DNA of 11,935 nt, from the NCBI GenBank assembly GCA_002422425.1, contig DIVG01000076.1:6393-18327 (forward strand), in the 5' to 3' direction. The DNA is from Akkermansiaceae bacterium UBA6138 (lineage in GTDB: Bacteria; Verrucomicrobiota; Verrucomicrobiia; Verrucomicrobiales; DEV007). Both the position numbers and the translations under genes were made by a program. How positions within the stretch are numbered: the stretch's first letter is position 1; every line of letters begins with the position of its first letter. This document shows positions 1-7,226 of the stretch, one piece after another. Under the pieces are notes generated by a model. That model ran no database searches, was not told the origin of the DNA, and saw only the letters and a list, made by a program, of their open reading frames with translations.

Positions 1-2
1 TT

Positions 3-305
3 CTTCGCGGTGGGGTTTATGTTAGCACGGAGACGACCAACCGGTTTCTCGAAACCCTTTCCCACGTTACCGGCCCGACCCGGTTTGGTTTTCCTCTCGA
101 ACGACTGACCGACCGTGAACTGGAAATCTTCGAACTAATCTCAGAGGGGCGGAATTCCCACGAGATTGGGACCAGATTGCATATCAGCCCGCGGACCGTT
201 GATGCCCACCGAACCAACCTCCGCACCAAGCTCCGGCTTCCCGACAGTAACGCGGTCCTCGCTTATGCCATCAAATGGAGGGAATCAGGTAAATCAGACG
301 GCTGA
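3..305 (+). CDS. LuxR/NarL-type response regulator, C-terminal part (5' end outside window)
   Basis: This is an open frame entering from the left edge and stopping at TGA 303-305, giving about 100 residues. It begins with LRGGVYVS, which resembles the receiver-output linker of NarL/FixJ regulators. A LuxR-type helix-turn-helix follows: LTDRELEIFELISEGRNSHE, then IGTRLHISPRTVDAHRTNLR and a KLRLPDSNAVLAYAIKW tail. These are the family's conserved positions (L-T-x-R-E, S-x-x-T-V-x-x-H). The phosphoacceptor receiver domain must lie upstream and is not seen, so the partner kinase and target genes cannot be inferred. It is probably a DNA-binding transcription factor of a two-component system. The gene is separated by 132 bp from the next regulator on the same strand. 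Confidence 0.88.
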   Translation, partial: LRGGVYVSTETTNRFLETLSHVTGPTRFGFPLERLTDRELEIFELISEGRNSHEIGTRLHISPRTVDAHRTNLRTKLRLPDSNAVLAYAIKWRESGKSDG

Positions 306-414
306 CGGGCGAATCGAAGAAAGCGGTTACGGAACTAGGTAAATTTCGTAGGCCCCATTAGTACTCCGAACCATAGGAAGACCTGATTCGCCACCTATAG
401 ACCGGGAAGACGAA

Positions 415-426
415 AACGCTAGCGTT
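415..426. promoter_or_regulatory. Perfect 12-bp palindrome before regulator start (candidate operator)
   Basis: AACGCTAGCGTT is a perfect palindrome ending 11 bases before the ATG at 438. It lies in a 132-bp intergenic region that shows no convincing -35/-10 pair. The same region has an 8-bp inverted repeat, GGCGAATC at 308-315 and GATTCGCC at 385-392. A palindrome this close to the start codon could be an operator for autoregulation by the downstream regulator. That role is an inference from position only. Confidence 0.3.
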
Positions 427-437
427 GATCCTATCAA

Positions 438-1445
438 ATGAAAGCTACTTCACCATCCTGTGTTGCTACCCCGATTGCTGACGAGTCCGACAGTCATGTG
501 CCCGTTTCGATGATCTACGATCGGCTCAGACGCTCGATCGTCTCCCGATTGTATCAACGCACCTTTGAAACCGTAACCGGATTGCCCCTGTTCATCGAAT
601 CCGTCGAACCCGTTTCCACGAAGCTTCAGGCGGCTCGTCAGAATCATCGTGAGGGAGCTCCTTTCTGCCGGTTAATGACTCCGGGCGGCAGCGCGACCTG
701 CTCACGATGCCCCCTTTGCGAGCATGAATCGGAAAAAAATGACGCGAGCGAGCGTCTGCCGAGCCCGTCCTGCAGAGTTGGATTGCGCCAGGTGGCGGCA
801 CCAATCCGGTTTCAAAACCGAACCGTTGCCCTAATCCGGACAGGCCCCCTTTCCCTCTCGCGACACACTATTGAAACGTTTCTCACGCAGGCTTCCAGCA
901 TCTGGATGGTTTGCCCTTCCGCAAAGCTCGAAGCGGCAGCGAAAGCATGGCTGCTGTCACCGTTCGTATCGACGGAGAATCTGGATCGCTGCCGGGAGGT
1001 CCTGGAGGTCTTCGCCGATCGCCTGAGCGCGAGCATCAACGGAATGCTGATCGAAGACGATCCGCGCGATCCGGAATGGATGCGGGCGGTCAAGGCGCAG
1101 GAGCGAGCCGAAGAAAACAGCCGCCGGAGTGAGTTCCCGCACGACGCGGATTGGAATTTTGCATTCGGGCTTGCCGGTAAAATGAGTTTCAGGGAATACT
1201 CGGACCGATGTCGGCTCTACCGGGCGAGCCGCCTGCTTCTTAACCCGGATAATTCTATTGAAACCGTCGCTGAATCCTCGGGATTCGACTCGGTCGATTT
1301 ATTCGAAAACGACTTTCTGAAGCTGGTGGGCGAATCACCGGAAGATCATCGGAAGCGTGTCCTCAAATGCGACCGCGCGCTGGCGGAAATATCCGGTTTC
1401 CCTAGGCACCTTCCGGGTTTTGGAAGATCTCTTTCTCTCCAGTAA
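438..1445 (+). CDS. PocR ligand-binding domain / AraC-like transcriptional regulator
   Basis: This 335-residue protein appears to be a one-component transcription regulator. Residues about 35-145 resemble the PocR sensory domain. They show a FETVTGLPL motif, then C77 (PFCRLM), the cluster C88-x2-C91-x2-C94 and C112 before an R-V-G-L stretch, and a terminal VALIRTGPL strand. This Cys spacing is typical of the family, where it is thought to bind a small ligand or metal. The C-terminal end (about 240-312) aligns with the AraC/XylS DNA-binding region: FREYSDRCRLYRASRLLL, then SIETVAESSGFDSVDLFEND and GESPEDHRKRV. The second helix-turn-helix is clear, but the first helices of HTH1 look degenerate or shortened. 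Neither ligand nor regulon can be read from the sequence. The Hsp20 gene starts 42 bp downstream on the same strand, so cotranscription or control of the stress genes is possible. No good Shine-Dalgarno sequence precedes the ATG. Confidence 0.82.
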   Translation: MKATSPSCVATPIADESDSHVPVSMIYDRLRRSIVSRLYQRTFETVTGLPLFIESVEPVSTKLQAARQNHREGAPFCRLMTPGGSATCSRCPLCEHESEKNDASERLPSPSCRVGLRQVAAPIRFQNRTVALIRTGPLSLSRHTIETFLTQASSIWMVCPSAKLEAAAKAWLLSPFVSTENLDRCREVLEVFADRLSASINGMLIEDDPRDPEWMRAVKAQERAEENSRRSEFPHDADWNFAFGLAGKMSFREYSDRCRLYRASRLLLNPDNSIETVAESSGFDSVDLFENDFLKLVGESPEDHRKRVLKCDRALAEISGFPRHLPGFGRSLSLQ

Positions 1446-1487
1446 TTGGGAAAGGAAAAGTAGGAAATAAAACACATCACCCTAACT

Positions 1488-1961
1488 ATGAACGAACTTG
1501 CAAAAATAACCCGTTGGAACCCCTTCAAGGAATTCGAAGATCTTCAGAATCAAATGCGGTCACTCTTTGCCCTGACCGGCAACGGTGGCCCCGGCCTTCT
1601 CCCGGGGGGTGATGAATTCGCTGATTGGAGTCCGGCCGTTGATGTTTCGGAGGATGAAAAGGAATACACCATCACCGCTGACCTTCCGAACGTTGAAAAG
1701 AGTGATATCAAAGTGACTCAGGATAACGGGATGCTGACCATAAGCGGCGAAAGGCGGCGGGAGCAGGAGGAACATAAAAAAACCTGGCATCGGATCGAGC
1801 GGAGCTACGGAAAATACGTTCGCAGCTTTCAGTTGCCGGAAGAGATCGATCAAAAAAAGATTGCGGCAGCTTTTAATAACGGAGTTCTGAAAATCTTCCT
1901 TCCAAAAGCCGACGGGAAAAAAGCAAAGAAACTGTCAGGAACGGAAATACCGGTCAAGTAG
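1488..1961 (+). CDS. Small heat-shock protein, Hsp20/alpha-crystallin family
   Basis: This 157-residue ATP-independent holdase chaperone would bind unfolding proteins in the cytoplasm as large oligomers. The N-terminal arm opens with the RWNPFKEFEDLQNQM motif common in bacterial Hsp20. The alpha-crystallin domain runs from about W47 (WSPAVDVSEDEKEYTI) through ADLPNVEKSDIKV and LTISGER to NNGVLKIFLPK at about 130-140. The C-terminal tail carries the I-x-I-type anchoring motif as I154-P155-V156. All expected parts are present and the length is normal, so it should be functional. A purine-rich stretch (aaggaaaagtaggaa, around 1452-1466) lies about 21 bases before the ATG, too far for a standard ribosome site. 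It is followed by a strong inverted repeat and a gene for a host-attachment-like protein. Confidence 0.95.
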   Translation: MNELAKITRWNPFKEFEDLQNQMRSLFALTGNGGPGLLPGGDEFADWSPAVDVSEDEKEYTITADLPNVEKSDIKVTQDNGMLTISGERRREQEEHKKTWHRIERSYGKYVRSFQLPEEIDQKKIAAAFNNGVLKIFLPKADGKKAKKLSGTEIPVK

Positions 1962-1986
1962 GCCCGGCTTCTCGGGTCAAGGTTGA

Positions 1987-2045
1987 CACTGCCCTGCGTC
2001 GGCCGCGAGGGGTTGTTTCCGCAACCTCCCCGCGGCAGGGCGGTG
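1987..2045 (+). terminator. Strong inverted repeat after hsp20, possible terminator
   Basis: Arms CACTGCCCTGC (1987-1997) and GCAGGGCGGTG (2035-2045) are complementary except for one G-T pair. An inner stem, CCGCG...GGGGTTG against CAACCTCC...CGCGG, closes on a TTTCCG loop. The structure follows the Hsp20 stop by 26 bp and lies upstream of the gene at 2119. No T-run follows, so it is not a textbook Rho-independent terminator. It could instead stabilise the hsp20 mRNA 3' end or be a repeat element. A weaker pair, TTCCGGT and ACCGGAA, lies just beyond it. Confidence 0.45.
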
Positions 2046-2118
2046 GTTCCGGTTCGACCTCATGGCCATCACCACTTGACCGGAAAAAATTCAAAAACAC
2101 TCGCTTCTAAACTCGAAA

Positions 2119-2577
2119 ATGATGAGAACTTTCATTGTATTGGCGGATCTGGGTCGCGTTCGCGCAGTCCGAATAGAAATTGCTTCCGATTCGACGCGAG
2201 AGAAAATTCATCTTTATGAAGTTGAATCGGCTGCCTACAACCAACGGCAGCCTCCGCTCAGTGACCTCGTGACAGATCAGGCGGGCAGGTTCGGCCAGGG
2301 GCAAGTTGCCGGAACGGAAGGCGGCATGTCCTATGGAGAAAACCACGAACTGGAGAATGCGCTTGAGGAAAGGAATATCGCGGCGATCGCGTTTCAGGTC
2401 GATCGCGTCATCGAAGAGGCCGGTTACCCTCCCAGTATTCTCGCAGCCCCTAAGTCCATCCTGAAGCGCCTCGCCGGGGAACTCTCGGATAAGACGTCCG
2501 GAGCCATTCAAGAGACCATTGCAGCAGACCTGACCAAGGCGTCTCTTGCGGATCTCGAAGAACGGTTTCTTCATTGA
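2119..2577 (+). CDS. Host attachment protein family (baeRF family 12-like)
   Basis: The product has 152 residues, or 151 if the second of two tandem ATGs (2122) is used. It resembles the family annotated as 'protein required for attachment to host cells', a divergent bacterial relative of the archaeo-eukaryotic release-factor (eRF1) middle domain. Visible features are an N-terminal FIVLADLGRVRAVRI strand, TDQAGRFGQGQVAG in the middle, a helix with HELENALEERNIAAIAFQVD, APKSILKRLAGEL and a C-terminal DLTKASLADLEERF segment, all in the order expected. No signal peptide or membrane segment is seen, so it should be cytosolic. The biochemical function of the family is not established, and the historic name comes from an Agrobacterium phenotype. 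Its place between a chaperone and a protein-repair enzyme suggests a stress or translation-quality role, which is inference. No Shine-Dalgarno sequence precedes the start. Confidence 0.8.
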   Translation: MMRTFIVLADLGRVRAVRIEIASDSTREKIHLYEVESAAYNQRQPPLSDLVTDQAGRFGQGQVAGTEGGMSYGENHELENALEERNIAAIAFQVDRVIEEAGYPPSILAAPKSILKRLAGELSDKTSGAIQETIAADLTKASLADLEERFLH

Positions 2578-2662
2578 ACTCGTCACCGGCGCAAATGAAA
2601 GAAACTTTTGAAAATTTCAACCCGGAACGGAAACACTATCCTAAAACCCGGTCACACCTGTC

Positions 2663-3358
2663 ATGAAATCCTATCCTAATGCCCGTCTCAAAATGGTGGA
2701 AAAGCAGATTGAGGCGCGCGGGATACGTGATGCCGGCGTCCTTGAAGCGATGCGGGAAGTCCCGCGCGAGCGGTTCATTCCGGAGAGAGTGCGCGAGTTC
2801 GCCTATGACGATTCACCCCTGCCGATCGAAGAGGGGCAAACCATTTCCCAACCCTACATCGTCGCGGTAATGGTCGAGGCGCTGCATCTGGACCCGCAGG
2901 ATCGGGTTCTCGAAATCGGAGCGGGGTCAGGATATGCAGCGGCCGTCATCAGCCGGATCGCTCGCGAAGTCTACACGGTGGAGCGCCATCCGCCTCTCGC
3001 GGATCTGGCCCGGCAAAGGGCTGGTGAACTCGGCTACAAAAACGTGAAAGTGCGCTGCGGGGACGGTAGTCTGGGCTGGCCGGAGGAAGCCCCCTTCGAT
3101 GCCATCGTGGTCTCGGCGGGAGGGCCGGAGGTGCCGCAAAGCCTTCTCGAACAGCTGGCGATCGGCGGACACCTCGTGATTCCGGTCGGCGATGAAGTGA
3201 AGTATCAGGAGTTGCTCTGCGTTGAGCGGACGGGGGAACACGCCTATGAGCGGCGATCACTCGGACGCGTGCAATTCGTCCCGCTTATTGGAAGCGAAGG
3301 ATGGGCGCTGGACGGCACACCAATGCGAGGCGGCGCGCGAGTAGACCACTCCGTATAA
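2663..3358 (+). CDS. pcm: Protein-L-isoaspartate O-methyltransferase
   Basis: This 231-residue SAM-dependent enzyme methylates L-isoaspartyl residues in aged proteins, starting their repair to L-aspartate. The family signatures are clear: MVEKQIEARGIRD near the N terminus, VPRERFIPE, the substrate-binding loop GQTISQPYIVA (58-68, with the active-site-region Ser62), and SAM motif I VLEIGAGSGYAA at about 82-93. Later come YTVER and the FDAIVVSAGGPEVPQSLLEQ and GGHLVIPVG strands. The catalytic domain ends at about residue 213 (VPLIGSEGW). The last ~18 residues (to VDHSV) are not family-like and may be remnant linker: an erythromycin-esterase-like domain begins directly downstream in another frame, as if a former fusion had been broken. 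The enzyme domain itself looks intact. No Shine-Dalgarno sequence precedes the ATG at 2663, and 85 bp separate it from the preceding gene. Confidence 0.94.
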   Translation: MKSYPNARLKMVEKQIEARGIRDAGVLEAMREVPRERFIPERVREFAYDDSPLPIEEGQTISQPYIVAVMVEALHLDPQDRVLEIGAGSGYAAAVISRIAREVYTVERHPPLADLARQRAGELGYKNVKVRCGDGSLGWPEEAPFDAIVVSAGGPEVPQSLLEQLAIGGHLVIPVGDEVKYQELLCVERTGEHAYERRSLGRVQFVPLIGSEGWALDGTPMRGGARVDHSV

Positions 3359-3360
3359 TT

Positions 3361-3940
3361 CCGGAAGAGAGACGGCGGATCAGCAGTCTCAGCGCCCGGA
3401 ACTGCTTCCCCTTCGAATCGATAGACGGGGTCAACCTTGATCCGCTTCCGGGGCGTGTCGGCGACGCCCGCGTCGTCCTGATCGGAGAGGCGAGCCACGG
3501 CACTTCCGAATTCTACCGGATGCGCGCACGAATCACCCGCGAGCTGGTCACGGGACGCGGATTCAGTATTGTCGCGATCGAAGGCGATTATCCCGATACG
3601 AGTGGCCTTGAACGGGCCGTTCGCGGCCGCTCACGGCGGGAATTACGGAATCCCCCGTTCTCCCGATTTCCCACCTAGATGTGGCATAACGAAGAGATAG
3701 AGGGCTTTGTCAGATGGACGGCAAGCCACAACCGCTCGGTCGATGATCCGGCCCGTCAGATGAGCCTCTGCCGCCTTGACCTATACAGTCTCTACAACTT
3801 CATCGGGGAATTACTGGAACTCCCCCGACAAAGTGGATCCCGAGGCAGCCGCTGCGGCCCGGGTTCGCTATGGTTGCTTATCGCCATGGGAAAACGATCC
3901 CCCAACCTGCGTTCGGGCAGCGGTGAGTGGGACTGAGTGA
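3361..3940 (+). pseudogene. Erythromycin-esterase-like domain, decayed and C-terminally truncated
   Basis: This is a broken gene with clear similarity to the erythromycin-esterase (Ere) family. Frame 1 encodes FPFESIDGVNLDPLPGR, then VGDARVVLIGEASHGTSEFY with the family's catalytic-type His in GEASHG, then RMRARITRELV, VAIEGDYPD and RFPT. TAG at 3676-3678 stops it exactly where a conserved Trp (TGG) is expected in RFPT-W-MW. The same frame resumes with MWHNEEIEGFVRW and LDLYSLYNFIGELLEL. At a five-C run near 3823 the homologous reading moves one base: KVDPEAAAAARVRYGCLSPW and ENDP follow in the next frame until TGA 3938-3940. Only about 190 of the usual roughly 400-450 residues remain, and the later catalytic residues are absent. 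The dnaE2 stop lies 21 bp beyond. Start and end are approximate; sequencing error could explain a single lesion but hardly all three. Confidence 0.85.
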
Positions 3941-3960
3941 GCCGAAAAGATGAACCCCTC

Positions 3961-6900
3961 TCAATGAAAATCATGCGAAGCCCCGCGCGGCAGGTCGCCC
4001 GCTTTGAGCACTTCGATAGCCTCGGCAATGACATGAGTGGTTCCCTCGGCATGCTGTATCGTGCCGGTAATGACAAGAAAGGCTTCGGTCGTGATCGTGA
4101 GCCGATAGGCCTCGAAAATGCTCGCGTAGACGATGGCATTGGAAAGTCCGGTCTCGTCCTCAAGGGTAATGAAAACCACCCCCTTCGCCGTGCCGGGGCG
4201 CTGGCGGCAGATCACCGCTCCGGCAGTGGAGACGCGGGCGCCGTGCGGCACCCGTTGCAGGCTCATCGCGGGGAGGATGTGGTCGGGCAGGGTCGCTCTC
4301 GCGAGAGCCATGGGGTGCTTTCCTGTCGTTAATCCCATTCCGGAAAAATCGGCTTGAACGCGCTCCGTGTAGGACATCTCGGGGAGTGGGCACTCGGCCA
4401 CCTTTAGACTGGTATAATCCCCTCGTTCGGCGAAAAGATCGTCCTGCTCCAGCACCGGCGCCTCGACCTGCCAGAGCGCCCGACGCCTCGACTCGGCCAG
4501 TTTCGTGAGGGCACCGACTGCGGCGAGGTGCCGCATCTGGACCCCGTCGAAGCGCGTCCTCCGGCGAAAGTCCTCCAGCGAGCGGTAGGGCTCGCGCCCG
4601 CGCTCACGCAACATCGCCACGACGGCCGCCTCCCGCAGCCCGAGCACATGGATAAGCCCGAGCCGTATCGTGGTGTCGTCCATCACTTCGCAGCGCCAGT
4701 TCGACTCAACGACGCAGGGCGCGAGAAAGCGGAGGCCGCGCCGCTTCGCCTCCTGAATGAGCGTGGCCGGGGAATAGAAACCCATAGGCTGGTTGTTGAG
4801 CAGACCGGTGTAAAACTCGGCGGCGCGATGCACCTTCAGGTAACTGCTCGCGTAAGCAAGGAGCCCGAAACTGATCGCGTGCGACTCGGGGAATCCGTAA
4901 AGGGCGAAGGACCCGATCACTTTCACAATACTCTCGACCGCCGCCTCACTCACGCCGCGTTCCTCGAGAGCCCGGCGCAGTTTCACCTCGACCTTGCGCA
5001 TGCGCTCGTGGGAACGGTGAAAGCTGAGGGCGCGGCGCAGTTCCTCGGCCTCGCTCCCCGTGAAGTCAGCCATGACCATCGCCATTTTCAGGACCTGCTC
5101 CTGAAACATGGGCACACCGAGAGTGCGCTCAAGGGTCGGCTGCAACTTCTCATCGATGTAGTCGATGGGCTGCAGGCCGGCACGCCGCTCGAGATAGGGG
5201 TGCGCGAGCCCGCCCGCGATGGGGCCGGGCCGCACGATCGCGACCTCGATGACAACGTCGTAAAAGCAGCGCGGCTGCATGCGGCGCAGGGTATTCATCT
5301 GCGCCCGGCTCTCGATCTGGAAAACGCCGATGGTGTCGGCCGAGCACATCAGATCATAGGTCGCGACGTCGTCCTTCGGGATCTGCGCGAGGTCGACGGG
5401 ACGTCCCCGCGATTCGGAAAGAATGAGGGTGTCCTGAATCACCGCCATCATGCCAAGTCCTAACAAATCCACTTTTATGATCCCCATGTCCTCGCAGTCG
5501 TTCTTGTCCCACTGCGCAACGGTGCGGCCCGGCATGCTCGCGTTTTCCAGAGGCATAACCGCATCGAGGGCGCCCTGACAGATGATCATGCCGCCCGAGT
5601 GTTGGCCGAGATGACGCGGCAGTCCGTAGATTTGCTCGTAGAGCGTCGCCAGCGCCGCCGCGCGCGGATGATCGGCGGTGATGCCCGACTGGGCGACCTG
5701 ATCGGAAAAAGCGAGAGTGTGCCGGTAGTCGCCGCTCGCGTAGAGGTCGGAAAAACGGGCGAGCATTTCCTCGGGAAATTCGAGGACTTTGCCAATCTCG
5801 CGCACCGCACTGCGGCCGCGGTAGGTGATGACGTTGGCGGTCATGGCGGCCCCGTGACGACCGTAGCGGCGGTAGACTTCCTGGATGACCTGCTCGCGCT
5901 GATCCCCGCTCGGGAGATCGAGATCGATATCGGGCCACGACTTGCGGCCTTCGCTGAGAAAGCGCTCGAAAAGCAGCTTCGCCCCGACAGGATCGACCGG
6001 GGTGATCCCGAGACAAAAACAGACGGCACTGTTCGCCGCACTCCCCCGCCCCTGCACCATGATCCCGCTTTCCCGGCAGTAACTGACGAGGCTCCAGACG
6101 ATGAGAAAATACCCGCTGAAGCCGAGGCGGTGGATGAGATCGAGCTCTTTCGTGATCTGGGCCTTCACCGCAGCGGACGGTTTGCGATAGCGTTCTTTCA
6201 TCCCGCGCCAGGCCAGCTCGGCGAGGTAGCTGTCCATCGAGTGACCCGGCGGGACGTCATAGGAGGGAAATTCGTAGCCGAGATTCTCGAGGGAAAAATC
6301 GAGTTCTTCGGCGAGACGGCGGGTGTTGAGGATGGCCTCGGGATGGTCGTTAAAAAGCGTCGCCATCTCCGCTGCGGTTTTGACGTGCCGTTCGCCGTTG
6401 ATCGCGAGGTGACGCCCCGCCGCATCGAGGGTGGTGTGGTGGCGCAGGCAGGTGAAGACATCCTGCACCTGACGGTTTTTTGAAAAGGCGTAAGTGACGC
6501 CGTTCGTCGCGAGGAGCGGGAGCCGGTAGGCGGCGGCGAGATCGACTTTGGCGCGGAGAAGAGACTCCTCACCACGGATCGCGTGGCGCTGGATTTCGAG
6601 GTGGAGATTCCGTTCCGGCACGTAACGCAGGAGCGTCTGCAGGGCCGCCTCCATGCCGCGGCGACCGCCTTCGCGCCAGCCGATTTCGAGTGGGCCCTCG
6701 TCGTCGCCGGTGAGAACGGCGATGTCGTCAGCCACTTCGGCGAACTCGGACCACTCAAGAGAGCATTCACCCTTGGCGGAGCGCAACTGCGCGCGGGTGA
6801 GGAGACGCGAGACGGCGCGGTAGGCGGGACGGTTTTTGATGAGCACGGGCACGACGGAACCGTCGGCCATTGTCAGTTCGGACCCGACGAGAGCGCGAAA

Positions 6901-7080
6901 TCCGTTTTCCTTCGCCCGCTGGTGAAACCTGACCGAGCCATAAAACCCGTCCCGATCGGAAAGGGCGACACCGGGGAGGTCCAGCGATCCCGCCCGGTCC
7001 GCGAGTGTCTCCGGCGCCGAAGCCCCGCGCAAAAAGCTGAAGGCGCTGCGGGCGTGCAGTTCGTGGTAGTCGGAATTCAT
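3961..7080 (-). CDS. dnaE2: Error-prone DNA polymerase, DnaE2-type C-family polymerase
   Basis: This 1039-residue polymerase is the catalytic partner of ImuA/ImuB in damage-induced mutagenesis. The N-terminal PHP domain starts at YHELHARSAFSFLRGAS and includes GVALSDRDGFYGSVRF. The polymerase core contains GRGSAANSAVCF, then PDIDLDLPSGD with catalytic Asp384 and Asp386, and VDLLGLGMM with the third Asp538. GVFQIESRAQM, RPGPIAGG, PMFQEQVLKMAM and YGFPESHAISFGLLAYASSY follow. A C-terminal OB fold is visible at VSTAGAVICRQRPGTAKGVV. The length fits DnaE2 and lacks the extra C-terminal tau-binding region of replicative DnaE. I chose ATG 7080 because MNSDYHELHARS is the usual family start and GGGAGG lies six bases upstream; an upstream in-frame extension to 7206 runs through repeat DNA. 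It is last in the imuA-imuB-dnaE2 cassette. Confidence 0.97.
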   Translation of the reverse strand: MNSDYHELHARSAFSFLRGASAPETLADRAGSLDLPGVALSDRDGFYGSVRFHQRAKENGFRALVGSELTMADGSVVPVLIKNRPAYRAVSRLLTRAQLRSAKGECSLEWSEFAEVADDIAVLTGDDEGPLEIGWREGGRRGMEAALQTLLRYVPERNLHLEIQRHAIRGEESLLRAKVDLAAAYRLPLLATNGVTYAFSKNRQVQDVFTCLRHHTTLDAAGRHLAINGERHVKTAAEMATLFNDHPEAILNTRRLAEELDFSLENLGYEFPSYDVPPGHSMDSYLAELAWRGMKERYRKPSAAVKAQITKELDLIHRLGFSGYFLIVWSLVSYCRESGIMVQGRGSAANSAVCFCLGITPVDPVGAKLLFERFLSEGRKSWPDIDLDLPSGDQREQVIQEVYRRYGRHGAAMTANVITYRGRSAVREIGKVLEFPEEMLARFSDLYASGDYRHTLAFSDQVAQSGITADHPRAAALATLYEQIYGLPRHLGQHSGGMIICQGALDAVMPLENASMPGRTVAQWDKNDCEDMGIIKVDLLGLGMMAVIQDTLILSESRGRPVDLAQIPKDDVATYDLMCSADTIGVFQIESRAQMNTLRRMQPRCFYDVVIEVAIVRPGPIAGGLAHPYLERRAGLQPIDYIDEKLQPTLERTLGVPMFQEQVLKMAMVMADFTGSEAEELRRALSFHRSHERMRKVEVKLRRALEERGVSEAAVESIVKVIGSFALYGFPESHAISFGLLAYASSYLKVHRAAEFYTGLLNNQPMGFYSPATLIQEAKRRGLRFLAPCVVESNWRCEVMDDTTIRLGLIHVLGLREAAVVAMLRERGREPYRSLEDFRRRTRFDGVQMRHLAAVGALTKLAESRRRALWQVEAPVLEQDDLFAERGDYTSLKVAECPLPEMSYTERVQADFSGMGLTTGKHPMALARATLPDHILPAMSLQRVPHGARVSTAGAVICRQRPGTAKGVVFITLEDETGLSNAIVYASIFEAYRLTITTEAFLVITGTIQHAEGTTHVIAEAIEVLKAGDLPRGASHDFH

Positions 7081-7086
7081 CGCGAG

Positions 7087-7092
7087 CCTCCC
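7087..7092 (-). promoter_or_regulatory. Shine-Dalgarno sequence of dnaE2, abutting a palindromic repeat
   Basis: On the minus strand GGGAGG is followed by CTCGCG and the dnaE2 ATG, a good spacing. It is the clearest ribosome site in the window and decides the dnaE2 start. The 26-bp palindromic repeat begins at the very next base upstream (7093). Confidence 0.75.
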
Positions 7093-7118
7093 GTAGCATG
7101 GGCATCCTGCCCATGCAC
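7093..7118. repeat. REP-like palindromic repeat, copy 1 (inverted pair)
   Basis: This 26-bp unit has stem GCATGGGCA (7096-7104), loop TCC and stem TGCCCATGC (7108-7116). It lies between imuB and dnaE2 directly against the dnaE2 ribosome site. It is the exact reverse complement of 7227-7252. From memory, units of this kind (read in annotation as 'HGQDAHAT' or 'MGRMPML' peptides) are scattered through verrucomicrobial and planctomycete genomes. Confidence 0.85.
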
Positions 7119-7226
7119 GGTGGGAAGACGTCGTGGGCCTCGATCCGTCCGTTCGCGACGAAACCTCCGTCGATCCGGCATCGGGGAGCGATGGGACTCC
7201 ATCCATCCGTCGAAAATCTCTTCACA

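Noticed and set aside
2578..2662. Promoter before pcm (TTGAAA and TATCCT)
   Set aside because: The two hexamers are 23 bases apart, too far for a normal sigma-70 promoter.
3679..3936. Independent small gene beginning at ATG 3679
   Set aside because: Its sequence is the direct in-frame continuation of the Ere-like domain after an amber codon, and it then loses homology at a frameshift.
4528..5463. Long plus-strand open frame (311 codons) inside dnaE2
   Set aside because: It is antisense to clear DnaE2 sequence containing catalytic motifs, has no family resemblance, and is expected in GC-rich coding DNA.
5599..6483. Long plus-strand open frame (294 codons) inside dnaE2
   Set aside because: It is a shadow of the DnaE2 frame; its composition is that of reverse-complement codons and no domain is recognisable.
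7081..7206. 42-codon N-terminal extension of dnaE2
   Set aside because: It reads through repeat copy 1, is not family-like, and the ATG at 7080 has both a good ribosome site and the conserved start of DnaE2 proteins.
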